From assembly GCA_965219485.1 (NCBI GenBank), contig OZ244774.1:62001-126000 (forward strand): a stretch of DNA of 64,000 bases. The letters are read 5' to 3'. Below are positions 23,742-32,131 of this stretch, in pieces. Numbering within the stretch: position 1 is the first letter of the stretch; the number at the start of each line of letters is the position of its first letter. The stretch is from UBA8337 sp937907245. GTDB taxonomy: Bacteria; Pseudomonadota; Alphaproteobacteria; RS24. The position numbers and the translations under genes are program-made. Below the pieces are notes generated by a model. The model had not been told where the DNA came from and made no database searches. It was given only the letters and a program-made list of their open reading frames with translations.

Positions 23742-24281
23742 TTAGTCGTTAAACTCGAATCGGTAGACGCCCCAAAGCATGTCGCGCTGCACCCAACCTT
23801 CGTGGCCGCCCAGATCTATTTCGCACCAATCGCCTTCACATTCTTCTAGTCGGCCAATGGCGCCAGATTGGCCGAGCGCAACAACGCCTGAGCCTATGTC
23901 GGGGCGTTGGCGTAAAATCAGGGCATTGGCCGCTTGGCGCAACATCACCGTTCGGTTGCCGCGCAACAGGCGGGCATGCATCCAGCCCTCGCTGCCTTCA
24001 TGGTCGCGCACTTGGCGCCATTGACCGTATTCGGCAATAATTTCTAGCGGCAGCCCGCGGCGTTGATATTGGAATAAAAGCGGATAGTCTTCGCCGGGCC
24101 CACGCCGCATGTTGGCTTCAGATTTGCTGACCGAAACAAAGCGCGGCAAAGGCAGGCCGCTATCGCCCAATGGCCTGGTATCGCGGCTGTCTTGTGCCGA
24201 AATAGAAAAGGGCACCAAGCTCCCAACGCTGATTAAAAAAACAAGGCCCAGACTAAGGCGAACGATCCACAAACGATTCAT
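23742..24281 (-). CDS. Exported SH3-domain protein
   Basis: 179-residue predicted periplasmic protein. An N-terminal signal (WIVRLSLGLVFLISVGSLVPFSISAQ) is followed by two bacterial SH3-type repeats. The first has RFVSVSKSEANMRRGPGEDYPLLFQYQRRG-like spacing, split here as VSKSEANMRRGPGEDYP with W(R)QVRDHEGSEGWM. The second has ILRQRPDIGSGVVA with DWCEIDLGGHEGWVQ. Such domains bind cell-wall peptides or act in envelope maintenance; no catalytic domain is present. I use ATG 24281 because it begins the signal peptide. It is convergent with irr and last in the minus-strand run. Confidence 0.82.
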   Translation of the reverse strand: MNRLWIVRLSLGLVFLISVGSLVPFSISAQDSRDTRPLGDSGLPLPRFVSVSKSEANMRRGPGEDYPLLFQYQRRGLPLEIIAEYGQWRQVRDHEGSEGWMHARLLRGNRTVMLRQAANALILRQRPDIGSGVVALGQSGAIGRLEECEGDWCEIDLGGHEGWVQRDMLWGVYRFEFND

Positions 24282-24321
24282 TTCTCTTGATACAAATAAC
24301 TGTCTCAATCAGCAAGCCAGA

Positions 24322-25101
24322 TTATCGCGTCGGCTGGCGGCTCGTCCCATTGTTGGGGTTATGTGGATCCCACGCCAGCTTCACCGTGCGGGCTTTTGCG
24401 GATAAAGCATCATAGATCATCAGCCGCCCCGCCAAACTTTCGCCAGCGCCGGTAATTTCCTTGATGACTTCCACCGCTTGCAAACTGCCAATAATACCCG
24501 TCAAAGCGCCCAAAACGCCCGTGGTCGCACAATCTTCTTCTAAATCGGGCGCTTCCGGTACCAGAGAGCGATAACATGCCAAAGGCTTGCCTTGCTCGTC
24601 CTTGAGCCACGCCTTAAACGTGGCCACTTGCCCGTCAAACCGACCGACAGCGCCGGATACCAATATGGTTTGCGTGGCGAAACACGCATCATTCACCACG
24701 AACCGCGTGGCAAAATTATCACACGTATCGACCACCACATCATAGTCGGCGAATAGTTTGGCGGCATTGTCGGCAGACACTTTGTTTTGCATCGGTTTTA
24801 CATCGGCATGGGGATTAAGGGCGCGCAAAGCTCTGGCTGCCACCTCGACTTTGGGTTGGCCGATGTCTTTATCGGTGAATAAAACTTGGCGCTGCAAATT
24901 AGATAGCGCCACCACATCGTCATCGATGAGCGCCAAAGTGCCGACGCCAGCGGCCGCCAGATATTGCGCGACCGGATGGCCCAAGCCGCCCATTCCCACG
25001 ATAAGCACACGCGCAGCCTTTAGTTTTTGCTGTCCCGCGCCACCTATTTCATGCAGCAGAATATGACGCTGATAGCGCTCAATCTCGCTATCGCTCAGCA
25101 T
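24322..25101 (-). CDS. MoeB/ThiF-like E1-type adenylyltransferase lacking most zinc cysteines
   Basis: E1-like enzyme of 259 residues that would adenylate the C-terminal Gly-Gly of a small sulfur carrier (MoaD or ThiS). The nucleotide site is intact: VGMGGLGHPVAQYLAAAG (about 35-52), the DDDVV/LSNLQRQ block and DTCDN (126-130). The putative catalytic cysteine is C191 in EDCATTGVLGALTG. The CxxC...CxxC zinc tetrad of MoeB is reduced to C176: the motifs read CYRS (176-179) and DPHNPNN (245-251, Asn at both Cys positions). It follows cysK by five bases. Function as MoeB or ThiF is not decided, and the zinc-free state is unusual. Confidence 0.85.
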   Translation of the reverse strand: MLSDSEIERYQRHILLHEIGGAGQQKLKAARVLIVGMGGLGHPVAQYLAAAGVGTLALIDDDVVALSNLQRQVLFTDKDIGQPKVEVAARALRALNPHADVKPMQNKVSADNAAKLFADYDVVVDTCDNFATRFVVNDACFATQTILVSGAVGRFDGQVATFKAWLKDEQGKPLACYRSLVPEAPDLEEDCATTGVLGALTGIIGSLQAVEVIKEITGAGESLAGRLMIYDALSAKARTVKLAWDPHNPNNGTSRQPTR

Positions 25102-25106
25102 TATGT

Positions 25107-26078
25107 CTACAGGCCCTCAAACAGGGCGGTGGAGAGATAGCGCTCGGCAAAACTTGGCAAAATCACGACGATGTTTTTGCCAGCCATATCGGCTCGACTG
25201 CCTACTTCTAGGGCCGCCGCAATGGCCGCGCCAGAGCTAATGCCGCCCGGCACACCCTCAAGGCGAGCCAATTGGCGTGCCGTTTCAAAAGCGGTTTCAT
25301 TGCCAATGGTCACAATCTCATCGGCCCATTCTTGCTCCATATTGCCGGGCACAAAGCCAGCGCCAATGCCCTGAATTTTATGGGGCCCGCCGTTGCCACC
25401 GGAAAGCACGGGGCTGTCTTCGGGTTCGACCGCAATCATTTTGAGGCCCGCCTTGCGCGGCTTCAGTACCGAGCCAATGCCGGTAAAGGTGCCGCCCGTA
25501 CCCACACCGGCGATGACCACGTCGACGCTACCTTGCGTGTCGTTCCAAATTTCTTCGGCTGTGGTGGCGCGGTGAATGGCGGGATTGGCGGGATTGTTGA
25601 ATTGTTGTGGCATCACCCAGCCGTCGTTTTCGGCAAGCAGTTCTTCCGCGCGGCCAATCGCGCCTTTCATGCCTTTTTCGGCCGGCGTTAAATCCAGCTC
25701 GGCCCCCAGCAGCAATAACATTTTGCGACGCTCTATCGACATGCTTTCGGGCATGCATAAAACCAACCGATAGCCTTTCGCCGCACAAGCAAAGGCCAGC
25801 GCGATGCCCGTATTGCCAGAGGTCGGCTCGACAATCACGCTGTCGGGTTTTATCTCGCCGCTGGCTTCTAGCGCTTCAATCATCGCCACGCCAATGCGGT
25901 CTTTGACGCTGGCAATTGGGTTAAAAAACTCCAGCTTGGCCAGAATATTAGCCTGGCAGCCGTGTTCGGCAGCGATACGGCGAAGCTGCACAATCGGGGT
26001 ATTGCCGACGGTTTCGGTAATCGACGAATAGACTTTTCCACGTCCGATTTGGGGCTTTTGGTTTTGTGTCTCGCTCAT
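25107..26078 (-). CDS. cysK: Cysteine synthase A (O-acetylserine sulfhydrylase)
   Basis: PLP enzyme making cysteine from O-acetylserine and sulfide. K59 (NPIASVKDRIG) binds PLP, T86-G91 (TSGNTG) is the substrate loop, GVGTGGTFTGIG binds the PLP phosphate, and SSGAA near the C-terminus completes the site. The 323-residue length is normal for CysK. It lies between rrf2 and the moeB-like gene. The tight spacing suggests one transcript, so sulfur supply for cofactors may be linked to cysteine synthesis. Confidence 0.94.
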   Translation of the reverse strand: MSETQNQKPQIGRGKVYSSITETVGNTPIVQLRRIAAEHGCQANILAKLEFFNPIASVKDRIGVAMIEALEASGEIKPDSVIVEPTSGNTGIALAFACAAKGYRLVLCMPESMSIERRKMLLLLGAELDLTPAEKGMKGAIGRAEELLAENDGWVMPQQFNNPANPAIHRATTAEEIWNDTQGSVDVVIAGVGTGGTFTGIGSVLKPRKAGLKMIAVEPEDSPVLSGGNGGPHKIQGIGAGFVPGNMEQEWADEIVTIGNETAFETARQLARLEGVPGGISSGAAIAAALEVGSRADMAGKNIVVILPSFAERYLSTALFEGL

Positions 26079-26090
26079 GTCTCTCTCCCG

Positions 26091-26525
26091 TTAAATGGTG
26101 AAATTTCCAACGTCTTGTTGTTGGTTTTCTGAATTATGGCATAGGTCAGCAATGCTGGTGTCCCCCACGGCTTGCCCGAGCGCGGTTTGCAGTTGGGCGT
26201 GAAACGGCTCAACAATATCGCGGCATAAATCCGAGCGCGAGTTAATCCCATCGGTTTCTTTGTCCAAAGCCTCGATGACTTCAAAAATTTCTCGCACGCT
26301 GATACGTCGTCGCTCGCGCGCCAAACGATAGCCACCTCTTGGGCCCCGCACGCCGCGCAGAATATTGGCTTTCACCAGAGCTTGCATAATTTGTTCGAGA
26401 TAGCGTTGCGGCACGCCTTGGCGCTCGGTTATCTCGCGCGCCTGCACGGGGTTGGGGCGCGCATGAAGGGCGACGTCCAACACGGCCTCGAGAGCCATCA
26501 AAGATTTGCGCGATAATTGAATCAT
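26091..26525 (-). CDS. Rrf2-family transcriptional regulator
   Basis: Winged-helix regulator of 144 residues: SRKSLMALEAVLDVALH, then GVPQRYLEQIMQALVKANILRGVRGPRGGYRLAR, the hallmark of Rrf2/IscR/CymR proteins. Only two cysteines occur (C101, C129), not the three-cysteine set of IscR, so a standard IscR-type [2Fe-2S] site is unlikely. Its position directly before cysK suggests a cysteine-metabolism regulator of the CymR kind, by context only. Its ATG overlaps the dut stop (ATGA). Confidence 0.88.
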   Translation of the reverse strand: MIQLSRKSLMALEAVLDVALHARPNPVQAREITERQGVPQRYLEQIMQALVKANILRGVRGPRGGYRLARERRRISVREIFEVIEALDKETDGINSRSDLCRDIVEPFHAQLQTALGQAVGDTSIADLCHNSENQQQDVGNFTI

Positions 26526-27031
26526 GCAGACCCCTTTTTGTCGCCAGCGGGGGCGTCTGTTTTATCGCCAGCGGGGGCATCTGTGCCGGTCGAACCAAAG
26601 CCGCCGCTGCCGCGTGCCGTGTCCTCCAATGTATCGACCTCAACCAAGGTCGCTTGCACGACGGGGGCGATAATCATTTGTGCGATGCGCATATTGCGCT
26701 CGATACTAAAATCTTCCTGGCCCAAGTTGATCAGGATAATTTTCACTTCACCGCGATAATCACTATCAATTGTGCCAGGCGTATTGAGCACAGTAAGGCC
26801 ATGTTTGGCCGCCAATCCAGAACGTGGCCGCACTTGGGCTTCAAAACCTTTCGGCATAGCCATAGATAATCCTGTGGGCACCATGGCTTGTTGGCCTGGC
26901 CGCAAAACCATCGGCTCGCCTTGGGGCAAAGCCGCGCGCAAGTCCATACCCGCTGCTTCGTCGGTTTCATAGGCTGGCAGCTCAAGGCCTTTGGCGTGGT
27001 CTAGAACTTTAATATCAATGCGCGGGCTCAT
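26522..27031 (-). CDS. dut: Deoxyuridine 5'-triphosphate nucleotidohydrolase (dUTPase)
   Basis: Trimeric dUTPase that removes dUTP and supplies dUMP. All five motifs are present: AGMDLRA (27-33), PRSGLA (69-74), LNTPGTIDSDYRGE (82-95), RIAQMI (115-120) and RGSGGFGSTG (140-149). About 20 residues follow motif 5 as two copies of TDAPAGDK, encoded by a 24-bp DNA duplication, which is unusual because motif 5 normally lies near the end. It follows coaBC by 48 bases. Confidence 0.94.
   Translation of the reverse strand: MSPRIDIKVLDHAKGLELPAYETDEAAGMDLRAALPQGEPMVLRPGQQAMVPTGLSMAMPKGFEAQVRPRSGLAAKHGLTVLNTPGTIDSDYRGEVKIILINLGQEDFSIERNMRIAQMIIAPVVQATLVEVDTLEDTARGSGGFGSTGTDAPAGDKTDAPAGDKKGSA
26541..26584. 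repeat. 24-bp tandem duplication in the dut 3' end
   Basis: TCGCCAGCGGGGGC(G/A)TCTGT occurs at 26541-26560 and 26565-26584, period 24 (eight codons). It duplicates the peptide TDAPAGDK in the C-terminal tail of dUTPase, just before the rrf2 start. Confidence 0.9.
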
Positions 27032-27079
27032 TGGGTTTCCTTTAAAATATCTTCTCTATTTCGATATGGTTTCGCGGTT

Positions 27080-28297
27080 CTAAGCTTTTTCAGCAGCGTC
27101 AAAATGCGCCGCAATATGGTTGGCCAATGTTTTGGCTGTCTCGGTTTTGCTCATCTGGCCAAAGTCTTCGGTTTTATTTTGGCTAACCAGCGTGGCAGCA
27201 TTTTCGTCGCCGCCCATCACGCCACCTTGAATGCCGCTATCGAGGGCTACATTATTGGCGACAATCCAATCGCAGTTTTTGCGGGCCAATTTATCGCGCG
27301 CAAAGGCCTCTATATTATGGGTCTCGGCGGCGAAGCCAATGAGCAGGTTCGGCTTTTGCTCTGACGCGCCGAGACTCGCCAGAATATCGCGGTTTTCGCG
27401 CAAGGCTAATTCGGGCAGGCCTGTTTCGGTTTTCTTGAGTTTCTGCTCGGCGCAAAACTCGGGGCGCCAGTCGGCCACGGCGGCCGTCATCACACCAATG
27501 TCTACTGGCAAGAGCGCGTGGCAGGCTTCATACATTTGCTCGGCTGTTTCCAAACGGTGCATATGCACGCCCTGGATATCGCCCAAAGCGGTGGGGCCGG
27601 AAACCAAATGTACTTCAGCGCCCATGGCGGCCAAAGCTTCAGCAATCGCATAGCCTTGTTTGCCAGACGAGCGATTGGCGATATAGCGCACGGGGTCTAT
27701 TGGCTCATGGGTGGGGCCGGCGGTTACCAAAACCTTCTTGCCGTTAAGCGGTCGGCTGGGGGCGTCTTGCAATAAGTTGGCGGCGCATGACGCAATCTCG
27801 CTCGGCTCGCTCATCCGTCCAAGGCCAAACTCGCCACAAGCCATGTCGCCTTCTTCGGGGCCGACAAAATGCAGGCCGTCTTGTGTCAATTGCGCCAAAT
27901 TGCGCTGCGTGGCGGCGTGTTCCCACATCCGCACATTCATCGCTGGCGCCAGCATCACGGGCTTATCTGTGGCCAATAAAGTAGTCGAGGCCAAATCATT
28001 GGCAATGCCTTGCGCGGCTTTAGCCATAAGGTCTGCAGTGGCGGGGGCGACCAAAATAAGGTCGGCATCGCGCGATAATTGGATGTGGCCCATCTCGGCC
28101 TCATCGGTTAAGTCGAATAGGTTTTCATAGACTTTGTCGCCAGATACGGAGGCGAGAGATAAAGGCGAGACAAATTGCTCGGCCGCTTTGGTAAGCAGGC
28201 AGCGCACGGCCAGACCTTGGGCGCGCAATTGGCGGACCAAATCTGGGGCTTTATAGGCAGCAATGCCGCCGCCAATAATTAAGAGAACGCGCTTCAT
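27080..28297 (-). CDS. coaBC: Bifunctional phosphopantothenoylcysteine decarboxylase / phosphopantothenate-cysteine ligase
   Basis: CoaBC carries out two steps of coenzyme A synthesis. The N-terminal flavoprotein CoaC half (MKRVLLIIGGGIAAYKAPDL; PAMNVRMWEHAATQRN near 120-135) decarboxylates 4'-phospho-N-pantothenoylcysteine. The C-terminal CoaB half (VLVTAGPTHEPIDPVRYIANRSSGKQG-type block, here beginning about residue 188) joins cysteine to phosphopantothenate using CTP. I start at ATG 28297 (405 residues), since AGAAAGG lies six bases before it; the frame is open seven codons further. It is followed by dut in the usual coaBC-dut order. Confidence 0.93.
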   Translation of the reverse strand: MKRVLLIIGGGIAAYKAPDLVRQLRAQGLAVRCLLTKAAEQFVSPLSLASVSGDKVYENLFDLTDEAEMGHIQLSRDADLILVAPATADLMAKAAQGIANDLASTTLLATDKPVMLAPAMNVRMWEHAATQRNLAQLTQDGLHFVGPEEGDMACGEFGLGRMSEPSEIASCAANLLQDAPSRPLNGKKVLVTAGPTHEPIDPVRYIANRSSGKQGYAIAEALAAMGAEVHLVSGPTALGDIQGVHMHRLETAEQMYEACHALLPVDIGVMTAAVADWRPEFCAEQKLKKTETGLPELALRENRDILASLGASEQKPNLLIGFAAETHNIEAFARDKLARKNCDWIVANNVALDSGIQGGVMGGDENAATLVSQNKTEDFGQMSKTETAKTLANHIAAHFDAAEKA

Positions 28298-28403
28298 ACA
28301 AGCCTTTCTTTTCGACAATGGACGATACTCTAGCGTCTAAAGCCGTAATCTCCAAAAAAAATATGTAAATAAAAATAAACCCCAAATGAGCTTTATCAGA
28401 TGA

Positions 28404-29942
28404 TTATAAAATACCCGTAAGCGCCATCGCCAAGGCACCGAGAGAGGCGGCCAAGGCGGCGATTCCAAGCCCGCGAGCCAGCTTGTCGGGCTGGTTGCTT
28501 GGGCGGGTTTTTGAGCTTTGTTTGGCCATGGTTTCTAGGGCGGCGGCCCCGCGTTCGGCTTGTGCCAAAGTCTCTGGCAGGCGGCGCAAGGCGCGCAAAC
28601 TCGAGCCCGCATTGTCGCGCAGGTCGCGGAATATGGCTTCGGGGCCAATTTGACGACGCAGCCAATCGGCAACGAGGGTTTCGCTGGCGTCCCAAATATT
28701 GATTTTAGGGTCAAAGCTGCGCGCCACGCCTTCTACCGTCACCATGGTTTTTTGCAGCAGCAAAAGCTGTGGCTGGGTAGCCATATCGAATTGCTCGGTA
28801 ATCGCGAAAAGTTGGCTTAACACGCGGCCCATCGAAATATCATCGGCGTCACGGTCGCGTATCGGTTCGCCGACGGAGCGCAAGGCTTGGGCAAATTCAT
28901 AGACATCATGGTGGTCGGGCACATAGCCCGCCTCGATATGGACTTGCGCTAATTTGACGTAATCGCGGGTGATGAAACCGTGCAATATCTCGGCCAAAAA
29001 GCGCCGGCTATCTTTGTCTAGGCGACCGCAAATACCCAAATCAATGGCAACAATCGTGCCATCTTTTTGCACCAATAGATTGCCTTGGTGCATGTCGGCA
29101 TGAAAAAACCCATCGCGCAGAACCAGCGTTAGGAAAACTTGCAACAGGCGGGTCGCCAAGTCGGATAAATCATGGCCATCTTTTTTAAGACCCTCAATAT
29201 CTGACGCCGACACGCCGTCTATCCAGCTCATGGTCAGGACGCGGCGCCCACTGGCTTCCCAAATGATATCGGGAACGCAGAAGCCTTTATCTTTCTCAGT
29301 ATTCTCGGCCATTTCAGATAGAGCGGCCGCTTCCATCCGAAAATCTGTTTCGCCATTGATGGAGCGCGCCAAAGTGGTGATGGCATCGACGGGGCGCAAC
29401 CGATGGGTGATCGGGAAAAACCGCTCTGCCCATTTGGCCATACGTCCTAATAATTCCAACTCGCCGCGCAGACGCTCTTCGACGCCGGGGCGCAAAAACT
29501 TCACGGCTAATTTCTGGCCGGTCTCGCGATGGGTTGCGACATGCACTTGGGCTATTGAGGCGGCGGCGATGGGGGGCCCCATGTCTTTTAATACGGCCTC
29601 GGCATGGTCCAGCTCGGTGGCCAAAAGGCGCGCCACTTGTTTGTCGCTAAAGGGCGGCAGGCGGTCTTGCAAATGTCGTAAATCTTGCGCCATAGCCAAG
29701 CCGATAATGTCTGAGCGGGTGGCCAGAAACTGGCCGAGCTTGATATAAGTCGGGCCTAATTTGCGAATTCTATCCGACAGGGCTTGGCCACGTTGGTTTT
29801 CGCGAAAGCGTTTGGCACCCAGCGTAAAGAGACGCCGAGCCAGTCTTATGCGAAGCGGCGCCTCGGTAAAAAAATCAGGCGGCAGAAGCGCATCTTGCGC
29901 CAGCAGCAATCGCATCATGCGGAGGAGGCGTAAAAAACCCAT
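28404..29942 (-). CDS. ubiB: Ubiquinone biosynthesis protein UbiB (ABC1/ADCK family)
   Basis: Atypical protein-kinase-like ATPase needed for ubiquinone synthesis. The family KxGQ motif is K68-L-G-Q71 in YIKLGQFLATRSDI. Kinase-like motifs follow: AAASIAQVH in the N-lobe with LAVKFLRPGVEE, and FHADMHQGNLLV with VAIDLGICGRLD in the C-lobe. A C-terminal hydrophobic segment (IAALAASLGALAMALTGIL) anchors it to the membrane. 512 residues, normal length. It starts two bases after the ubiE stop. Confidence 0.94.
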   Translation of the reverse strand: MGFLRLLRMMRLLLAQDALLPPDFFTEAPLRIRLARRLFTLGAKRFRENQRGQALSDRIRKLGPTYIKLGQFLATRSDIIGLAMAQDLRHLQDRLPPFSDKQVARLLATELDHAEAVLKDMGPPIAAASIAQVHVATHRETGQKLAVKFLRPGVEERLRGELELLGRMAKWAERFFPITHRLRPVDAITTLARSINGETDFRMEAAALSEMAENTEKDKGFCVPDIIWEASGRRVLTMSWIDGVSASDIEGLKKDGHDLSDLATRLLQVFLTLVLRDGFFHADMHQGNLLVQKDGTIVAIDLGICGRLDKDSRRFLAEILHGFITRDYVKLAQVHIEAGYVPDHHDVYEFAQALRSVGEPIRDRDADDISMGRVLSQLFAITEQFDMATQPQLLLLQKTMVTVEGVARSFDPKINIWDASETLVADWLRRQIGPEAIFRDLRDNAGSSLRALRRLPETLAQAERGAAALETMAKQSSKTRPSNQPDKLARGLGIAALAASLGALAMALTGIL

Positions 29943-29944
29943 CT

Positions 29945-30742
29945 CTACAGCTTCCAGCCCATATGCAAAGCCGCAATGCCGCCGCTTAGCAGCTCATATT
30001 TTGGACGCATAAAACCCGCCTCCTGCAATTCATCGGCGAAGCTTTGCGCCGTTGGAAATTGGCGAATGCTCTCGACCAAATATTGATAGGCCGACGCATC
30101 TCCGGTCACTGCGCCGCCCATGGGGGGGATGATGTTGAAGGAATATGCGTCATAGGCTTTTTGCAGCAGGCGGCTTGGCATATGCGAGAACTCAAGACAA
30201 ACAAAACGCCCACCCGGCTTTAAAACTCGCCGCATATCGCGCAAGGCCACATCGCGTCGCGTCACATTGCGGATACCAAAGGCGATGGTAACCATGTCGA
30301 CGCTATTGTCTGGCAGCGGCAAAGCTTCTGCGGTGCCGGTGAGAAAATCTACTTGTGCGGGCTCGCCAGCCAGATTAATGCCTTCGCGCAAAGCCCGCTG
30401 GGCACCCACGCGCACCATCTCGGCGTTGGCATCAATGACTTGGGCTTTGAGTGTTGAGTTTAATTTATGGGCGCGAGCCAAAGCGCGAAATGCAATATCG
30501 CCCGTGCCGCCCGCCACATCGACGAGGCGTAAGTTGGCGTCGGGTCGAATGTGTAACGTCTCGAGCATCCGGCGTTTCCAAACGCGGTGCAGCCCCGCCG
30601 ACATAAGATCATTCATCAGATCATATTTATCAGCCACGCTATCAAAGACACCGCGAACCAGACCCTGTTTTTCGCCCATATCAACGGTGCGAAACCCAAA
30701 ATGGGTTGTGTCTGGCTGGTTAGGTTTTATCGGCTCATTCAT
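29945..30742 (-). CDS. ubiE: Demethylmenaquinone/ubiquinone C-methyltransferase UbiE
   Basis: SAM-dependent C-methyltransferase acting on the quinone ring. Motifs: FDSVADKYDLMNDLMSAGLHRVWK near the start, VDVAGGTGDIAFRAL (SAM site), TIAFGIRNVTRRDVALRDM and VLKPGGRFVCLEFS. I use ATG 30742 (265 residues); the frame runs a further 23 codons upstream but those residues are not family-like. It heads the minus-strand ubiE-ubiB-coaBC-dut run and is divergent from mutM over 93 bases. Confidence 0.94.
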   Translation of the reverse strand: MNEPIKPNQPDTTHFGFRTVDMGEKQGLVRGVFDSVADKYDLMNDLMSAGLHRVWKRRMLETLHIRPDANLRLVDVAGGTGDIAFRALARAHKLNSTLKAQVIDANAEMVRVGAQRALREGINLAGEPAQVDFLTGTAEALPLPDNSVDMVTIAFGIRNVTRRDVALRDMRRVLKPGGRFVCLEFSHMPSRLLQKAYDAYSFNIIPPMGGAVTGDASAYQYLVESIRQFPTAQSFADELQEAGFMRPKYELLSGGIAALHMGWKL

Positions 30743-30835
30743 CGGGGCGGAAGATAGCGGAAACTGGGGGGCATGGCAAACGGAGCAAAAGCGAAATGAT
30801 TTTGCACGCAACCGCTTTGGCCTTATGCTCTGCCC

Positions 30836-31714
30836 ATGCCTGAATTACCCGAAGTTGAAACTGTGCGCCGTGGTCTGTCGCCCCATATTGAAGGCCGTAA
30901 AATTACGAGCGTGCATCTGGCGCGTCCTGATTTGCGGTTTCCGTTCCCCGATGGATTTGCAGAGCGATTGACTGGCGCCACGATTACCCATTTTGGTCGC
31001 CGGGCTAAATATCTGCTGGCCGAGATGGAGAAATCTGGCGAGACGTTTTATTGGCTTAGTCATTTAGGCATGACGGGGCGGTATATGTTGGAGGCGCCCA
31101 ATCAAGATAAGTTGGAGCCCGGCCTTTACGCGCATGAAGTGGCACAGCCCGTTGCCTTGAAACATGTGCATGTGCGCCTCGAGTTTGCCGATGGCACCCA
31201 TTTGTCTTATGCCGATCCGCGCCGTTTTGGGTTCATGGATTTGGTTGAGGGCGCGCCGGATAATACGCCGTTTCTCAAAGACCTTGGGCCCGAGCCCCTA
31301 AGCAATGGGTTTCATTTGGAAATGCTGCTGGCCGCTTGTAAAACGCGCAAGAGCCCTATCAAAAATGTGCTGCTCGACCAGCGCGTGGTGTCGGGCTTGG
31401 GCAATATATATGTCTGTGAGGCTTTGTTTATGGCCGGTGTTAGTCCACGTCGTTTGGCGGCCAATGTGGGCGCCAAACGTTTGGCGCGTTTGGTGCCAGC
31501 TATTCGCGATGTTCTGGCGCGTGCCATTGAGGCTGGCGGCTCTAGTTTGCGCGACTTTGCGGATAGCGATGGCAAGCTTGGGTATTTCCAACATAATTTT
31601 CTGGTCTATGATCAAGAAGGCAAACCTTGTTCGACAAAAACATGCCATGCTAGCATCCAGCGTATTGTGCAGTCGGGGCGATCGAGCTTTTACTGCCCTA
31701 ATTGTCAAAGATAG
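30836..31714 (+). CDS. mutM: Formamidopyrimidine-DNA glycosylase
   Basis: DNA glycosylase/AP lyase removing 8-oxoguanine and formamidopyrimidines. The catalytic N-terminal P2-E3 is in MPELPEVETVRRGL. LDQRVVSGLGNIY (helix-two-turns-helix) and a four-cysteine zinc finger at the C-terminus (CSTKTC and CPNC) are present. 292 residues. The stop lies inside an exact 17-bp tandem duplication. Position beside ubiE (divergent) and before ech-rpsT-dnaA is conserved in related bacteria. Confidence 0.95.
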   Translation: MPELPEVETVRRGLSPHIEGRKITSVHLARPDLRFPFPDGFAERLTGATITHFGRRAKYLLAEMEKSGETFYWLSHLGMTGRYMLEAPNQDKLEPGLYAHEVAQPVALKHVHVRLEFADGTHLSYADPRRFGFMDLVEGAPDNTPFLKDLGPEPLSNGFHLEMLLAACKTRKSPIKNVLLDQRVVSGLGNIYVCEALFMAGVSPRRLAANVGAKRLARLVPAIRDVLARAIEAGGSSLRDFADSDGKLGYFQHNFLVYDQEGKPCSTKTCHASIQRIVQSGRSSFYCPNCQR

Positions 31715-31733
31715 AGAATTGTCAAAGATAGAG
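31700..31733. repeat. Exact 17-bp tandem duplication over the mutM stop
   Basis: AATTGTCAAAGATAGAG occurs at 31700-31716 and again at 31717-31733 without mismatch. The first copy contains the mutM TAG stop (31712-31714); the second fills the gap to the next start and supplies its purine-rich leader. Confidence 0.97.
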
Positions 31734-31735
31734 AG

Positions 31736-32128
31736 ATGAGCGTCATGCGCCAATTGTCTTATATTTTTTTACTGGCCTGTCTGGCTTGGGTGCCTTTGGG
31801 GCCTGCGCAAGCGCAATATCTCTCGGCCGCGCCCGATATTCCATTGGCCGAAGGTTTGCAAGAATTGCCAGACGGCACGATTGTGTTCGATAAGCCGGAA
31901 GGCCGTATTTTGCAAATGAGTGCCGCGCAAGCGCCTGGCGCCAGCGCAGAAATGGCGCGCCAATTCTATAAAGCAAGCCTGCCCAACCTAGGCTGGACGC
32001 CACGACAATCGAAAAACAAAGATAGCAATATCTTGACTTTCACCCGCAAAGACGAAACTTTGCGACTTACTTTTAGCGCCGATTTAGTGATTTTTGATCT
32101 AACTCCGGAAAGCCCCCTTGAGGACTGA
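31736..32128 (+). CDS. Conserved exported protein of unknown function
   Basis: 130-residue protein with a signal peptide (SYIFLLACLAWVPLGPAQAQ) and a mature region of about 100 residues: IPLAEGLQELPDGTIVFDKPEGRI, then AEMARQFYKASLPNLGWTP and a beta-rich end (ILTFTRKDETLRLTF). From memory, a similar small periplasmic protein is found between mutM and the enoyl-CoA hydratase gene in many alphaproteobacteria, with no known role. ATG 31736 is used; ATG 31745 gives better ribosome-site spacing and a tidier signal peptide. Confidence 0.75.
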   Translation: MSVMRQLSYIFLLACLAWVPLGPAQAQYLSAAPDIPLAEGLQELPDGTIVFDKPEGRILQMSAAQAPGASAEMARQFYKASLPNLGWTPRQSKNKDSNILTFTRKDETLRLTFSADLVIFDLTPESPLED

Positions 32129-32131
32129 CTT

